Positions 23,008 to 31,777 are shown, counted from the stretch's first letter. The stretch: 36,586 bases of DNA from an uncultured Colwellia sp. (GCA_913020705.1 CAJWBY010000021.1:1-36586); one strand, 5' to 3'. A program made the numbers and translations. The notes: generated by a model from the sequence alone, not told the origin.

Positions 23008-23898
23008 ATGGCCTTTCAAAGAAAATTACTCCCAAGTACTAGTATGTTAATGGCATTTGATGCATCAGCGAGAACAGGAAGCTTTACTGCTGCAGCGTTA
23101 GAGCTAAATTTAACCCAAGGTGCAATTAGTCGCCAAGTGCAGGCATTAGAAGAGCAACTAAATATTGAGTTGTTCACCCGCGTCAAAAGGACGATTAATT
23201 TGACTGCAAAAGGAGAGGTGTATGCAAAAGAAGTTCATCAAGCCTTACAACTTATTTTAAATGCTTCATTAAGAGCAATAACCAGTCCGATGAGTGGCAC
23301 ATTGAATCTAGCAATTTTGCCTACCTTTGGTGCCCGTTGGTTAATTCCAAAATTTGCTGATTTTTTAGAGAAACATCCAGATATTACCGTGAATTTTGTT
23401 TCTAAATTAGCACCTTTTGATTTTCACAGTGAGGATCTCCACCTTGCGATTCATTATGGTTCGCCTGATTGGCCCAATACTCAAAGTACCTTTTTAATGG
23501 GCGAAGAATCTATCCCTGTTTGTTCACCAAAATTATTAGAAAAACAATGTTTAGAAAACATCGATGATTTGAAGAAGCTCCCCCTCTTACATTTAGCAAC
23601 ACGCCCACAAGCTTGGCAAGATTGGTTTTTACAAAATAGAGCCAAACCGCCAACAAATCAGGGAATGTTATTCGAACAAGTATCCATTATTGCCAAGGCC
23701 GCCACCGCTGAATTAGGTGTTGCATTACTCCCTAAGTTTTTAATTCAAAGTGAACTCGATAAAAAAGAGTTAGTGCCTGCTCTTGATTTACCCGTAACCA
23801 GTAGTTTTGGGTATTATTTAGTTACGCCTAATGAACAACTCACCTATCCACCTGTAGTCGCTTTTACAAAGTGGTTATTAATTGCTGCGAAAGCGTGA
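23008..23898 (+). CDS. LysR-family transcriptional regulator (GcvA-like)
   Basis: This 296-residue regulator has an N-terminal winged helix (LMAFDASARTGSFTAAALELNLTQGAISRQVQALEEQLNIELFTR, about residues 13-57) and a substrate-binding domain (about 92-290, starting SGTLNLAILPTFGARWLIPKF). The effector cannot be predicted. The start chosen is the ATG at 23008 rather than the TTG three bases earlier. Its divergent position suggests control of the KamA-family gene and of itself. Confidence 0.92.
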   Translation: MAFQRKLLPSTSMLMAFDASARTGSFTAAALELNLTQGAISRQVQALEEQLNIELFTRVKRTINLTAKGEVYAKEVHQALQLILNASLRAITSPMSGTLNLAILPTFGARWLIPKFADFLEKHPDITVNFVSKLAPFDFHSEDLHLAIHYGSPDWPNTQSTFLMGEESIPVCSPKLLEKQCLENIDDLKKLPLLHLATRPQAWQDWFLQNRAKPPTNQGMLFEQVSIIAKAATAELGVALLPKFLIQSELDKKELVPALDLPVTSSFGYYLVTPNEQLTYPPVVAFTKWLLIAAKA

Positions 23899-23997
23899 AC
23901 GACTTCCTCGATTCACGAATTCACTGGCTTTCATATAAAGAATAGGCTCTGTATTTCAAAGCATTAAATGCTTATAAATTAATAAGCCCATCATAAT

Positions 23998-24029
23998 TAG
24001 TGACAATATTCTCGATAATATTGTCACTA
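23998..24029. repeat. 13-bp perfect inverted repeat upstream of the HD-GYP gene
   Basis: TAGTGACAATATT and AATATTGTCACTA enclose the loop CTCGAT. It is 100 bases after the lysR stop and 63 bases before the HD-GYP start. There is no clean T-run (TACTTTAGCTTTT follows), so it could be the lysR terminator or an operator for the next gene. Confidence 0.5.
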
Positions 24030-24092
24030 TACTTTAGCTTTTCAAATTTATTAGCTATACCTAATATAAGATTTATTTAAACTAAGTTGGCT

Positions 24093-25613
24093 ATGGCGTT
24101 ATCATTTCTTGAACAAACAGAAGCACCCTCACTCCCCCCTTGGAAAGTCGTTATTGTTGATGATGAGAAAGATATTCATACCATCACTAAAATGGCGTTA
24201 AAGAGATTTACCTTAGATGACCGCAGCTTGATTTTTATTCACGCATATTCGGCAGAGGAAGGAAAAAAGGTATTAGCTGAAGAAAAAGATGTCGCTTTGG
24301 TTTTTTTAGATGTTGTGATGGAAACAGATGATGCTGGTCTATTGCTCGCCAAATGGATGCGTGAAGAGCTCGATAATCACTTCACTCGCATTGTGCTAAG
24401 AACAGGGCAACCAGGACAAGCACCTGAAGAAAAAGTTATCGTTGATTATGATATTAATGATTACAAAGAAAAAACCGAACTTAATCGAACAAAATTATTT
24501 ACTACGGTATTTACTGCGCTACGAGCTTATCGAGATATTATAAAAATTGAAGACGCGCGTATTTATCAAGAGCTTTATCGTTCTGGTTTAGAGCGTGTTA
24601 TTGCTTCAACCAGTAGTGTTCTAGAACAGCGAACTTTACAGCAGTTCTTTAGTGGTTTACTACAACAAGTCGTTTCTCTATTGCGAAGTGACCAAGCCAG
24701 TGCTCTATTGCAAATAACAGGGGTTGGGGCAATTTATTCTGAACATGACTATCGCGTTATTGCCCAAATAAGTGATGATAGTGGTGACGACTCTATAGAT
24801 GGCGAAATATACCAATATTTAAACAAAGCGATTGAAAGTAAATGTAGTATTTACGAAGATGACATTTTGGTTGGTTATTTTCCAAGCCAAGGAGATAAAG
24901 TTAGCTTATTATTTTTGAAGGGAATTAAGAGTCTCAACAGCATTGATCGTAAATTGTTGGAAGTATTTTCAGGAAATGTCAGTTTGGCTTTCGACAACTT
25001 ATTACTCAATAATGAAATTATTGATACGCAAGAAGACCTCATTTATCGATTAGGTGATGTTGTAGAGTCACGTTCAAGTGAAGCAGGAAACCACATAAGG
25101 CGAATGGCTGAGGTCAGTTACTTAATTGCCCAAAGACTTGGCTTATCACAAATAGAATGTGATTTATTAAAACAAGCCGCCCCAATGCATGACATTGGAA
25201 AAGTCGCAACTCCAGATGCTGTTTTACTAAAACCTGGCAGGCTTGATAATGACGAAATGACGATAATGAAAGGTCATCCGCAGATTGGCTATGACATATT
25301 ACATGGTTCGAAACGCCCAATTTTGCAAAATGCAGCCATTATTTCACAACAACATCACGAAAAATTTGATGGAAAAGGTTACCCTCAAGGTTTAGTTGGC
25401 GAAGATATTCATATATTCGCACGCATAGTTGCTGTAGCTGATGTCTTCGATGCATTAACGCATAAACGTTGCTACAAAGAAGCTTGGCCTTTAGAGGAAG
25501 TAATCAAAACAATGAAAGAATCATCTGGAAGTCATTTTGATCCTCTAGTACTTAACGCTTTACTTGATAATATAGATAAAGCGTTAGTGATAAATAATAG
25601 GTATCCGGATTAG
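24093..25613 (+). CDS. Response regulator with DUF3369 and an HD-GYP c-di-GMP phosphodiesterase domain
   Basis: This 506-residue cytoplasmic protein would hydrolyse cyclic di-GMP under phosphorylation control. The receiver domain spans about residues 16-145 (VVIVDDEKD; phospho-acceptor Asp73 in VFLDVVM). DUF3369, a GAF-like sensory region, lies at about 150-310. HD-GYP covers about 315-500 with HDIGK (His366, Asp367), KGHPQIG, QQHHEKFDGKGYP (GYP 429-431) and VADVFDALTHKR. All the metal ligands that I can check are present, so activity is expected. The ATG at 24093 is preferred to a TTG six bases upstream; no strong Shine-Dalgarno is seen. Its stop overlaps the stop of the convergent transglycosylase gene. 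Confidence 0.92.
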   Translation: MALSFLEQTEAPSLPPWKVVIVDDEKDIHTITKMALKRFTLDDRSLIFIHAYSAEEGKKVLAEEKDVALVFLDVVMETDDAGLLLAKWMREELDNHFTRIVLRTGQPGQAPEEKVIVDYDINDYKEKTELNRTKLFTTVFTALRAYRDIIKIEDARIYQELYRSGLERVIASTSSVLEQRTLQQFFSGLLQQVVSLLRSDQASALLQITGVGAIYSEHDYRVIAQISDDSGDDSIDGEIYQYLNKAIESKCSIYEDDILVGYFPSQGDKVSLLFLKGIKSLNSIDRKLLEVFSGNVSLAFDNLLLNNEIIDTQEDLIYRLGDVVESRSSEAGNHIRRMAEVSYLIAQRLGLSQIECDLLKQAAPMHDIGKVATPDAVLLKPGRLDNDEMTIMKGHPQIGYDILHGSKRPILQNAAIISQQHHEKFDGKGYPQGLVGEDIHIFARIVAVADVFDALTHKRCYKEAWPLEEVIKTMKESSGSHFDPLVLNALLDNIDKALVINNRYPD

Positions 25614-26818
25614 CCAATAATTTCAGCTTTCATCAAAACTTGGCGATTTGGAAAACCATCTCCGACTAAACCATGTTGTAATTGATACAAACGAATGGCT
25701 TTACGACTTTTAGGACCCCAAATTCCATCGGGTTTCCCAACATCGTACCCTATAGTATTAAGCTTTTCTTGCAGTGCCTGTAGCTCTGCTGATTTGTACA
25801 AATCAGCAGTGGTATCATCATTTACTTTTAAACCAGAAGCACCTTGAATACGATTAGCTAACAGACCTACGGAAAGGGCGTAATTTTCTGACAAGTTCCA
25901 CTTCATAATCACATTAAAGTTCGGGTAAACTAAAAAGGCAGGTCCTTTAGAACCGGCAGGTAAAACTAACTCAGCATCAACTTTATAATCAGATAAAGCA
26001 GTTCCATCCGCACGTGTTACTCCTAAATTCTTAAAGGTCGCTAAGGGATAAAATTTATCAAACTCTACTTTTTTAAAAGCAAAATTTTCTGGCAATTTAA
26101 CTTGTCGTCCCCAACGCTCTTTTTCTAACCAACCAATGCTATTTAAATAATTAGCTGCAGAAGTTAATGCATCAGCTTCGCTCTGCCAAAGGTCTATTTT
26201 TCCGTCATTGTCGCCATCAATAGCGTATTTCCTAAATGCAGATGGCATGAATTGCATATGCCCCATTGCACCAGCCCAAGAACCATTGAGTTGATTAACC
26301 GTCACCGTTTTATTATCAATTAAATGAAATAAATCAAAAATTTCTGATGTGAAATATTTACTACGTCTTTGATCACAAGCCAATGTTGCTAAAGAGTTTA
26401 GTACAGACATTTTACCTTTATGGCGACCGAAATTAGTTTCTAACCCCCAAAAAGACACTAAATATTGTGCAGGAATACCATATTGTTTAGACAATTTATC
26501 AAATAATACTTTATGTTCACTTAATTTTTTACGTCCCGTTTGAATATGATAATTAGTTAATCTTAATTTTAAATAGTCAGCAAAACTTTGGCTAAATTCA
26601 GGTTGACGTTGATCTAAAGTAATCACCCTTTCAATTGGGGAAAGTGCTGGAATAACATCATTAAGAATATGTTCAGAAAATCCAGCGGCAGTAGCTTGTG
26701 TTTTCATACCGTCAATACATTGCTCGAAATCAACATTGTCAGTAGCATTAACAATAAAAGGAAGCGTTGTAATAGAAACGAGAATGAGTCGTGATAAGCG
26801 TTTAAATAAATATGGCAT
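25610..26818 (-). CDS. MltB-family lytic murein transglycosylase with a C-terminal peptidoglycan-binding domain
   Basis: This periplasmic enzyme cleaves the glycan strand, forming 1,6-anhydro-muramic ends. With the ATG at 26818 it has 402 residues and a normal signal peptide (MPYLFKRLSRLILVSITTLPFIVNA). A longer GTG-started frame to 26902 would bury that signal, so I reject it. The catalytic Glu127 lies in FWGLETNFG. Family motifs NGSWAGAMGHMQFMPSAF and DGDNDGKIDLW follow. Residues about 340-400 form a PG_binding_1 domain (LQEKLNTIGYDVGKPDGIWGPKSRKAIRLYQ). No lipobox is evident, so it is soluble rather than a lipoprotein like E. coli MltB. Confidence 0.92.
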   Translation of the reverse strand: MPYLFKRLSRLILVSITTLPFIVNATDNVDFEQCIDGMKTQATAAGFSEHILNDVIPALSPIERVITLDQRQPEFSQSFADYLKLRLTNYHIQTGRKKLSEHKVLFDKLSKQYGIPAQYLVSFWGLETNFGRHKGKMSVLNSLATLACDQRRSKYFTSEIFDLFHLIDNKTVTVNQLNGSWAGAMGHMQFMPSAFRKYAIDGDNDGKIDLWQSEADALTSAANYLNSIGWLEKERWGRQVKLPENFAFKKVEFDKFYPLATFKNLGVTRADGTALSDYKVDAELVLPAGSKGPAFLVYPNFNVIMKWNLSENYALSVGLLANRIQGASGLKVNDDTTADLYKSAELQALQEKLNTIGYDVGKPDGIWGPKSRKAIRLYQLQHGLVGDGFPNRQVLMKAEIIG

Positions 26819-26980
26819 AATGGGAGAGATCCTTGATAAAAAGTCCGTAAAAACATTGAAAAATATGGCCAAGTTCACTTTAGCAAATACTAACGGTCGC
26901 ACCCAAGTAAAAATTAACGTAAAATGCGTTTCATATGTAACAAATTACAAATTCTCTTAACCTTATTATTTAGGATCGTC

Positions 26981-27301
26981 ATGAAAAAAACATTCAACAT
27001 CACACACCCAAAGATCAAACTTGCTCGTTTATTTGAAGGTGTAAAACATGATGTGAAAAAGTATGTAAAAAGAGAAAGAAATAAGAAGCTACCAGCTGGT
27101 GTTGATTTTTGGGATTTCGATTGTAAATATGGCATAACTGAAGCAGAATCAGAAGTTGTTCATTTGACAGCATTGAACAAACATATTGATGAAGCTGAAA
27201 AACTTGGCTTAACCTCATTTTATATTGAAATTATTGTTAAAGAAGGCTTCCGTTCGGTAAAATCTATCGAAGAAGATGATGAAGATTTTGATGAAGAATA
27301 A
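26981..27301 (+). CDS. DUF6172 family small protein
   Basis: A 106-residue cytoplasmic protein with the block VKHDVKKYVKRERNKKLPAGVDFWDFDCKYG and an acidic end (EEDDEDFDEE). I recognise this as the DUF6172 family, whose function is unknown. The start is the ATG at 26981 with AGGA six bases upstream. The gene is 24 bases ahead of the RIO kinase gene and probably shares its transcript. Confidence 0.8.
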   Translation: MKKTFNITHPKIKLARLFEGVKHDVKKYVKRERNKKLPAGVDFWDFDCKYGITEAESEVVHLTALNKHIDEAEKLGLTSFYIEIIVKEGFRSVKSIEEDDEDFDEE

Positions 27302-27325
27302 CTCTACCGCTAATTTAATTAACTA

Positions 27326-28183
27326 ATGAAAATACCTAAAAGACTGCAACCGCTTGTTGACGATGGACTTGTTGACGAAGTGCTCAGCCAATTAATGAGT
27401 GGCAAAGAAGCAACTGTATACATGGTGCGCTGTGGTGAAGATATTCGCTGCGCGAAAGTATATAAAGAAGCTAATAAACGGAGCTTTAAAAAAGCAGCTC
27501 AATATCAAGAAGGCCGTAAAAGCCGTAATAGCCGTCGCGCACGTGCGATGGAAAAAGGTTCAAAGTACGGTAGAAAACAGCAAGAAGATGCTTGGCAAAA
27601 TGCCGAAGTTGACGCACTTTATACTTTAGCCGCGGCTGGTATTCGAGTGCCTCAACCATTTGGTTGTTTTGAAGGCGTTCTTTTGATGGAATTGATCACC
27701 GACGGTGAAGGCGACGTTGCTCCACGTTTGAATGATGTAATAATGCCTCGCGAACACGCTATTGAAGATCATTTGATTATGATGAATTACGTAAAAATTA
27801 TGCTGTGCGAAGGTGTAATTCACGGTGATCTATCTGAATTCAATGTGCTTGTTGATGAATATGGCCCTGTAATTATCGATTTACCACAAGCCGTAGATGC
27901 TTCAGCAAATAATAATGCAAAGAGTATGTTAGTTCGTGATGTGGACAATATTACCGATTATTACGCTCAGTTTGCGCCAGAACTATCGAAAAGTAGATAT
28001 GCTCAAGAAATGTGGGCTTTGTATGAAAAAGCAGAATTGACCCCTGAAACTGAATTAACCGGTTTATTTAAAGAAAATAACAAATCAGCGAATGTTGATA
28101 CAATATTGGAAGAAATAAAAGCGGCATTTGAAGAAGAACAAGAACGCTTAGAGCGTATTAGTGACGCACAAGAGTCAGATTAG
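27326..28183 (+). CDS. RIO1-type serine protein kinase (PA4780-like)
   Basis: This 285-residue atypical protein kinase matches the bacterial RIO family. The nucleotide loop is SGKEATVY (25-32) and the ATP lysine is Lys44 in CAKVYK. A basic insert (KKAAQYQEGRKSRNSRRARAMEKG) follows. The catalytic loop is HGDLSEFN with Asp168 and the metal-binding Asp185 lies in IIDLPQAVD. The C-terminus is acidic and helical. The targets of bacterial RIO kinases are not well established. No clear Shine-Dalgarno is present, so translation may be coupled to the DUF6172 gene. The stop overlaps that of the convergent pseudouridine synthase gene. Confidence 0.92.
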   Translation: MKIPKRLQPLVDDGLVDEVLSQLMSGKEATVYMVRCGEDIRCAKVYKEANKRSFKKAAQYQEGRKSRNSRRARAMEKGSKYGRKQQEDAWQNAEVDALYTLAAAGIRVPQPFGCFEGVLLMELITDGEGDVAPRLNDVIMPREHAIEDHLIMMNYVKIMLCEGVIHGDLSEFNVLVDEYGPVIIDLPQAVDASANNNAKSMLVRDVDNITDYYAQFAPELSKSRYAQEMWALYEKAELTPETELTGLFKENNKSANVDTILEEIKAAFEEEQERLERISDAQESD

Positions 28184-28953
28184 GCTTGTTGCTTTATAAA
28201 AATACCAAGCACTTCTTCATCAGTTAAATGACGGCTCTTACCAGCAGCTAAATTTTCATCCAATATTAAATTTCCGATGGCTTGTCGATGCAAGCCAATA
28301 ACGGGATTACGAAAACGACCAAACATTCGCTTAATTTGATGATATCGCCCTTCTATTAATTTAACTTCAGCAATATATTCATTACCTTGGTCAGTCGTCT
28401 TATTGGCAAGAATTTTTAATTTTGCAGGTTTAGTAGTGATATTTTCAAATGAAAAATACATTCCATCAGCAAATGCATCGGCATAATCATCAGTGATTGG
28501 ATTATCTAAAGTCACTAGATAACATTTTTCTACTTTATGCTCAGGGGAAGTTAAACGTTCTGACCACCGACTGTCGTTAGTTAACAACAACAAACCTGAA
28601 GTATTCAGATCTAACCTGCCCACAATATGTAAACTTTCTTTTTCTTCACTTAACCCATCAGAAAATACATCTTGTTCTTCAAGTAAATCTATAACCGTTT
28701 TATGTAGCTTATCTTTTGTTGCACTCACCACGCCAATGGGTTTATTGAGCATAATATAGCGTGCTTGATTGGCTTGCAAAATATTATCGTCTAACGTTAT
28801 TTTTGAAAATTTATCAATTTTCTGGCCTATATCATCCGCGATACAGCCATCTACAGTTATACGCTTTTGCGCTAACATCAATCGCACAGCTCTTCGGCTA
28901 ATACTGCAGTGTTCACTGATAAAACGATCGAGACGCCCAGTGCTTAATGACAT
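28180..28953 (-). CDS. rsuA: RsuA-family 16S rRNA pseudouridine synthase
   Basis: This enzyme isomerises uridine to pseudouridine in rRNA; RsuA acts at position 516 of 16S rRNA. The 257-residue protein has an N-terminal S4 RNA-binding domain (RLDRFISEHCSISRRAVRLMLAQKRITVDG) and a catalytic domain with GRLDLNTSGLLLL (catalytic Asp115) and EGRYHQIKRMFG. The end LHRQAIGNLILDENLAAGKSRHLTDEE matches RsuA well. RsuA is preferred, with RluE/RluF-type paralogues as alternatives. Confidence 0.85.
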   Translation of the reverse strand: MSLSTGRLDRFISEHCSISRRAVRLMLAQKRITVDGCIADDIGQKIDKFSKITLDDNILQANQARYIMLNKPIGVVSATKDKLHKTVIDLLEEQDVFSDGLSEEKESLHIVGRLDLNTSGLLLLTNDSRWSERLTSPEHKVEKCYLVTLDNPITDDYADAFADGMYFSFENITTKPAKLKILANKTTDQGNEYIAEVKLIEGRYHQIKRMFGRFRNPVIGLHRQAIGNLILDENLAAGKSRHLTDEEVLGIFIKQQA

Positions 28954-29061
28954 AAAGAAGGATTCGTTATATAACGCTATTAATAAGTCATACTATTTTA
29001 AAGTAATTCTCGTAAATAAAAAGACATTGTACGCAGATAACTAAAATGTTTCTGGCATTCA

Positions 29062-29418
29062 TCATCGCACTAACTTAAGTACTACTTTTTGTTTAATAGG
29101 TTGAACATCAACACATTCAGAGACTAATTCGCTATTTTTGAAACGATCAAAATTAGCTTGTTTAAGATCCATTTGTTGACAAAACTTATAAAATGCATGG
29201 AAATCTTTTCTGCTAAATTTCTCATTTTCACGGGTCAACAATCCGTCTATATAAACGTTATCACCGTTCAGTGTTAAATTTGCAATAGCACTATAAGGAT
29301 TACCATGCTTATCAACCCTTAAAGCACGTACAGTTTTTACTTCAAAAATCCAATCATCTATTTTTACATGCTTTGTCATTGAGCCTATAGGAACAATGTT
29401 GGTGGGTTTATTACCCAT
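29062..29418 (-). CDS. Small protein of unknown function
   Basis: I do not recognise this 118-residue protein. It has no signal peptide or membrane segment and is predicted beta-rich in its first half (WIFEVKTVRALRVDKHGNPYSAIANLTLNGDNVYIDGLL). A helical block FSRKDFHAFYKFCQQMDLKQANFDRFKN follows, and the end is KVVLKLVR. The start is ATG 29418. A terminator for the EF-hand gene lies upstream, so it probably has its own promoter, and rsuA lies downstream on the same strand 108 bases away. Confidence 0.65.
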   Translation of the reverse strand: MGNKPTNIVPIGSMTKHVKIDDWIFEVKTVRALRVDKHGNPYSAIANLTLNGDNVYIDGLLTRENEKFSRKDFHAFYKFCQQMDLKQANFDRFKNSELVSECVDVQPIKQKVVLKLVR

Positions 29419-29451
29419 AAAAACAACCTTATACTGAGTGAGTTAGAATAT

Positions 29452-29483
29452 AAAAAAGCCGGCTGCAAGTCTTTAACAGCCGG
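29452..29483 (-). terminator. Rho-independent terminator of the EF-hand gene
   Basis: On the minus strand CCGGCTG, an 11-base loop and CAGCCGG are followed by C and TTTTTT. The GC-rich stem and T-run make a clear terminator 47 bases after the EF-hand stop. Confidence 0.9.
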
Positions 29484-29529
29484 AGATTGGGAGTTAGCTA
29501 TCCTAGAGAGATACTATCCATCGATTACG

Positions 29530-29925
29530 TTAACTCTTTTTAACTAAATCGCTTATTTTTGTCTTTTGCGCTGTTTTTGCAGAAAAGTAACTTTCTAATT
29601 CTTCTTTACTGATTTCTTCATCAGCGTTTTGGTCGATATCTTCGAAATGCTCTGATAATAGATCATTTTTACTGGCAAGCATTTCTGCTTTATTGAGTAA
29701 ACTATTTTTATCTAGATCAAATTTTGCTAAAAATTCTGAAATATCACCGGCAGAATTTTTCAAGTTATCTAATGGTGCGGATTTAGTTGCTATGACTTTA
29801 ACTGCGGAAACTTCAGTAACAGGAAGATCTAGATTCAACTCACCTTCTTTAGCGCTCACAAAATAAGAAGCTAAAGCACAAGTGCTCACGATTAAGGTTA
29901 ATTTTTTTAGGCTAATAGGGTTCAT
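29530..29925 (-). CDS. Exported EF-hand calcium-binding protein
   Basis: With the ATG at 29925 (AGGA eight bases upstream) this is a 131-residue protein with a signal peptide (MNPISLKKLTLIVSTCALASYFVSA). The open frame continues to 30003, but the extra residues would precede the signal. Two EF-hand loops are visible: DLDKNSLLNKAE (70-81) and DQNADEEISKEE (98-109), both with the terminal Glu; the usual Gly at position 6 is Ser or Glu. It is probably a periplasmic calcium-binding protein of unknown role. It is divergent from glrK and may be under GlrR control. Confidence 0.8.
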   Translation of the reverse strand: MNPISLKKLTLIVSTCALASYFVSAKEGELNLDLPVTEVSAVKVIATKSAPLDNLKNSAGDISEFLAKFDLDKNSLLNKAEMLASKNDLLSEHFEDIDQNADEEISKEELESYFSAKTAQKTKISDLVKKS

Positions 29926-29991
29926 GGTAATTCCTTTATTCATAGGTTTGATAAATAATGTTATCGATTTAATTGATATCAAACTTGATAT

Positions 29992-30007
29992 AGCAGGAAT
30001 CAAACCA
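29992..30007 (-). promoter_or_regulatory. Weak sigma-54-like element facing the EF-hand gene
   Basis: The minus strand reads TGGTTTGATTCCTGCT with the obligatory GG-N10-GC spacing, but the C-A of TGGCA is absent. It would start transcription near 29982, 57 bases before the ATG. This is supported mainly by the GlrR-type sites upstream of it. Confidence 0.35.
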
Positions 30008-30070
30008 AAAATTCAAGCATTTGATTTTATTGATTAAATATAAATTTGTAGTGGTTTTCTCTTTGATAAG

Positions 30071-30088
30071 TGTCGCTTTTTAGCAACA
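30071..30088. promoter_or_regulatory. Near-match GlrR-type site TGTC-N10-AACA
   Basis: TGTC, ten bases and AACA differ at one position from the TGTC-N10-GACA pattern known for GlrR in enterobacteria. It lies about 90 bases upstream of the start predicted from the element at 29992. Confidence 0.4.
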
Positions 30089-30212
30089 GGTAAAATACTT
30101 AGAAATAAAATAAAAATGCAAGAACTCACCAAATAATATAATAACCTTAATAAAAACAGATACTAGCAGATAAATACTACAGAAAAGCCCTTAAGACCAA
30201 CGCTTAACAGCC

Positions 30213-30230
30213 TGTCTCAAATTAACGACA
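30213..30230. promoter_or_regulatory. Perfect GlrR-type site TGTC-N10-GACA
   Basis: TGTC (30213-30216), ten bases and GACA (30227-30230) match the known GlrR recognition pattern. The site is 60 bases before glrK, whose operon encodes the matching regulator. Confidence 0.6.
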
Positions 30231-30289
30231 CTCTTGTAATTTACCTTAATAAAATTAAACTACTCACTTCGATACAATATGTGACTCAA

Positions 30290-31777
30290 ATGAAAAAATT
30301 CCATTTTTCCGATATTTTTAATATCAATTTATTCTCCATTAGAAAGCTGACAATTTTAGGTTTTACCTTGGTAGCTTTCCCCTTAGTACTTGCTCTTCTT
30401 TATAGTGCGAGTCAAGTGACTCAGCTTTCACACCAAAGTACTTCCGCTATATTTAATGTCGCGGAGCTTGTTAAAACAAATCGAAAAATCAATTTCAATT
30501 TAGGAAAAATGGAAAGAAGTGCTAGCCAATTTTTGATATTAAAAGATCAGGATTTATTAGCCTCTTATTTGAAACACGAAACGGACACATTAAAGACTAT
30601 CGCTAGCAATACACTATTCGAAACTGACAGTAGTTTACGTTTACTCAGTAGTGAATTTACACAAGTCATTACCATTGTTCACCGTTATTTGTCGACACAT
30701 GAATTAAAGGAATCTTCATTATATTCGCTAAAACTACAATTTACACAACTCGTATCAATACGTAAAAAAATTGCCGAGCAAAGTAATAACTTGTTAATTA
30801 GCCAAGCCGAAGAAATCAAAAAATCTGCCAGCGATGTTAGGTATGATATGTTGAAAAGCTTACTGATAATTCCTTTTACTTTAATCATCGCTGCAATTTT
30901 TATCTTTTTAATCACAAAACCTCTCAAACAATTACTCAATAAAATACACAGTTTGGCGTTAGGGAATTTCGAAGAAAAAGTAGTATTTAATGGTTCACCT
31001 GAAGTAAAAGAAATCGCTGATGCTTTAGAGGTTATGCGTAAACGTTTACACGCACTGGAATTACAAAAATCCAGTTTTATTCGTCATATCTCTCACGAGC
31101 TAAAAACACCACTAGCGGCTATAAGAGAAGGCACTGAATTACTTTATGATAACAGTGTCGGTGAGCTAAACGATGAGCAACAAGAAATATCCAACATCAT
31201 AAGAAGTAGTGTTACGCGTTTACAGCGCTTGATTGAAGATCTACTTGATTTCAACATAGTACTTGATTCAACCAGTTTACAAGATCTTGAAACCGTAGAA
31301 CTAACTGCATTAATTGATCTCGTTTTACAACAACGAAGGTTAGATATTAAACGTAAAAATCTAGCTATTAATCATAATAACCAACCAATTAAGCTAAAAG
31401 TAAATGGTAAGCAATTAAGTGTTATTTTAGATAACCTCTTATCAAATGCGATTAAGTACTCAAATGAAAATGATACGATTAAGATTGAGTGTTCAATGAG
31501 TAATGGGCAATTGAAGTTAGCAATTATTGACCAAGGTAGTGGTATAAATACAAACCAGCAAGAAAAAATATTTGATGCTTTTTATCAAGGTACACCTGCC
31601 GAAAATACAAATATAAAAGGCAGTGGTTTGGGTTTAACCATAGTAAAGGAATTACTTATGCGACTTAATGGCACGATTGAAATGAAAAGTAATACTGGCA
31701 TAAAAAGCGGCACGGCGATGACAATCTCGTTACCGAATGCTTTTCATGAACAAACGGCTATAGGTGTAACAAAGTGA
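30290..31777 (+). CDS. glrK: Sensor histidine kinase GlrK (QseE)
   Basis: GlrK phosphorylates GlrR, the sigma-54 activator that in enterobacteria drives glmY and controls envelope and amino-sugar genes. This 495-residue kinase has helices near 18-40 and 190-209, a helical periplasmic sensor between them, a HAMP-like linker (ITKPLKQLLNKIHSLALGNFEEKV), an H box RHISHELKTPLAA with His269, and ATPase motifs NLLSNAIKYS, DQGSGI and GSGLGLTIV. Identity is supported by the lipoprotein and GlrR genes that follow. The ATG at 30290 is chosen; a GTG at 30281 is possible and neither has a clear Shine-Dalgarno. Confidence 0.88.
   Translation: MKKFHFSDIFNINLFSIRKLTILGFTLVAFPLVLALLYSASQVTQLSHQSTSAIFNVAELVKTNRKINFNLGKMERSASQFLILKDQDLLASYLKHETDTLKTIASNTLFETDSSLRLLSSEFTQVITIVHRYLSTHELKESSLYSLKLQFTQLVSIRKKIAEQSNNLLISQAEEIKKSASDVRYDMLKSLLIIPFTLIIAAIFIFLITKPLKQLLNKIHSLALGNFEEKVVFNGSPEVKEIADALEVMRKRLHALELQKSSFIRHISHELKTPLAAIREGTELLYDNSVGELNDEQQEISNIIRSSVTRLQRLIEDLLDFNIVLDSTSLQDLETVELTALIDLVLQQRRLDIKRKNLAINHNNQPIKLKVNGKQLSVILDNLLSNAIKYSNENDTIKIECSMSNGQLKLAIIDQGSGINTNQQEKIFDAFYQGTPAENTNIKGSGLGLTIVKELLMRLNGTIEMKSNTGIKSGTAMTISLPNAFHEQTAIGVTK

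Larger units (their letters stand above)
29926..30289. other. 364-base intergenic region with predicted GlrR sites, no gene seen
   Basis: I find no credible coding sequence here. It is very AT-rich and holds a weak sigma-54-like element facing the EF-hand gene and two TGTC-N10-(G/A)ACA sites, described separately. A small RNA of GlmY type could be encoded here, but I see no convincing hairpin plus T-run terminator. Confidence 0.6.

Noticed and set aside
26819..26902. GTG-started extension of the lytic transglycosylase
   Set aside because: It would place 28 residues before a normal signal peptide, and the ATG at 26818 fits better.
30052..30066. Plus-strand TGGTTTTCTCTTTGA as a sigma-54 promoter for glrK
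   Set aside because: The -12 GC is replaced by GA, and the GlrR-type sites would lie downstream of it, which is unusual.
30281..30289. GTG start for glrK nine bases upstream
   Set aside because: It has no better ribosome site, and the ATG at 30290 gives an N-terminus like other GlrK proteins. The choice remains uncertain.
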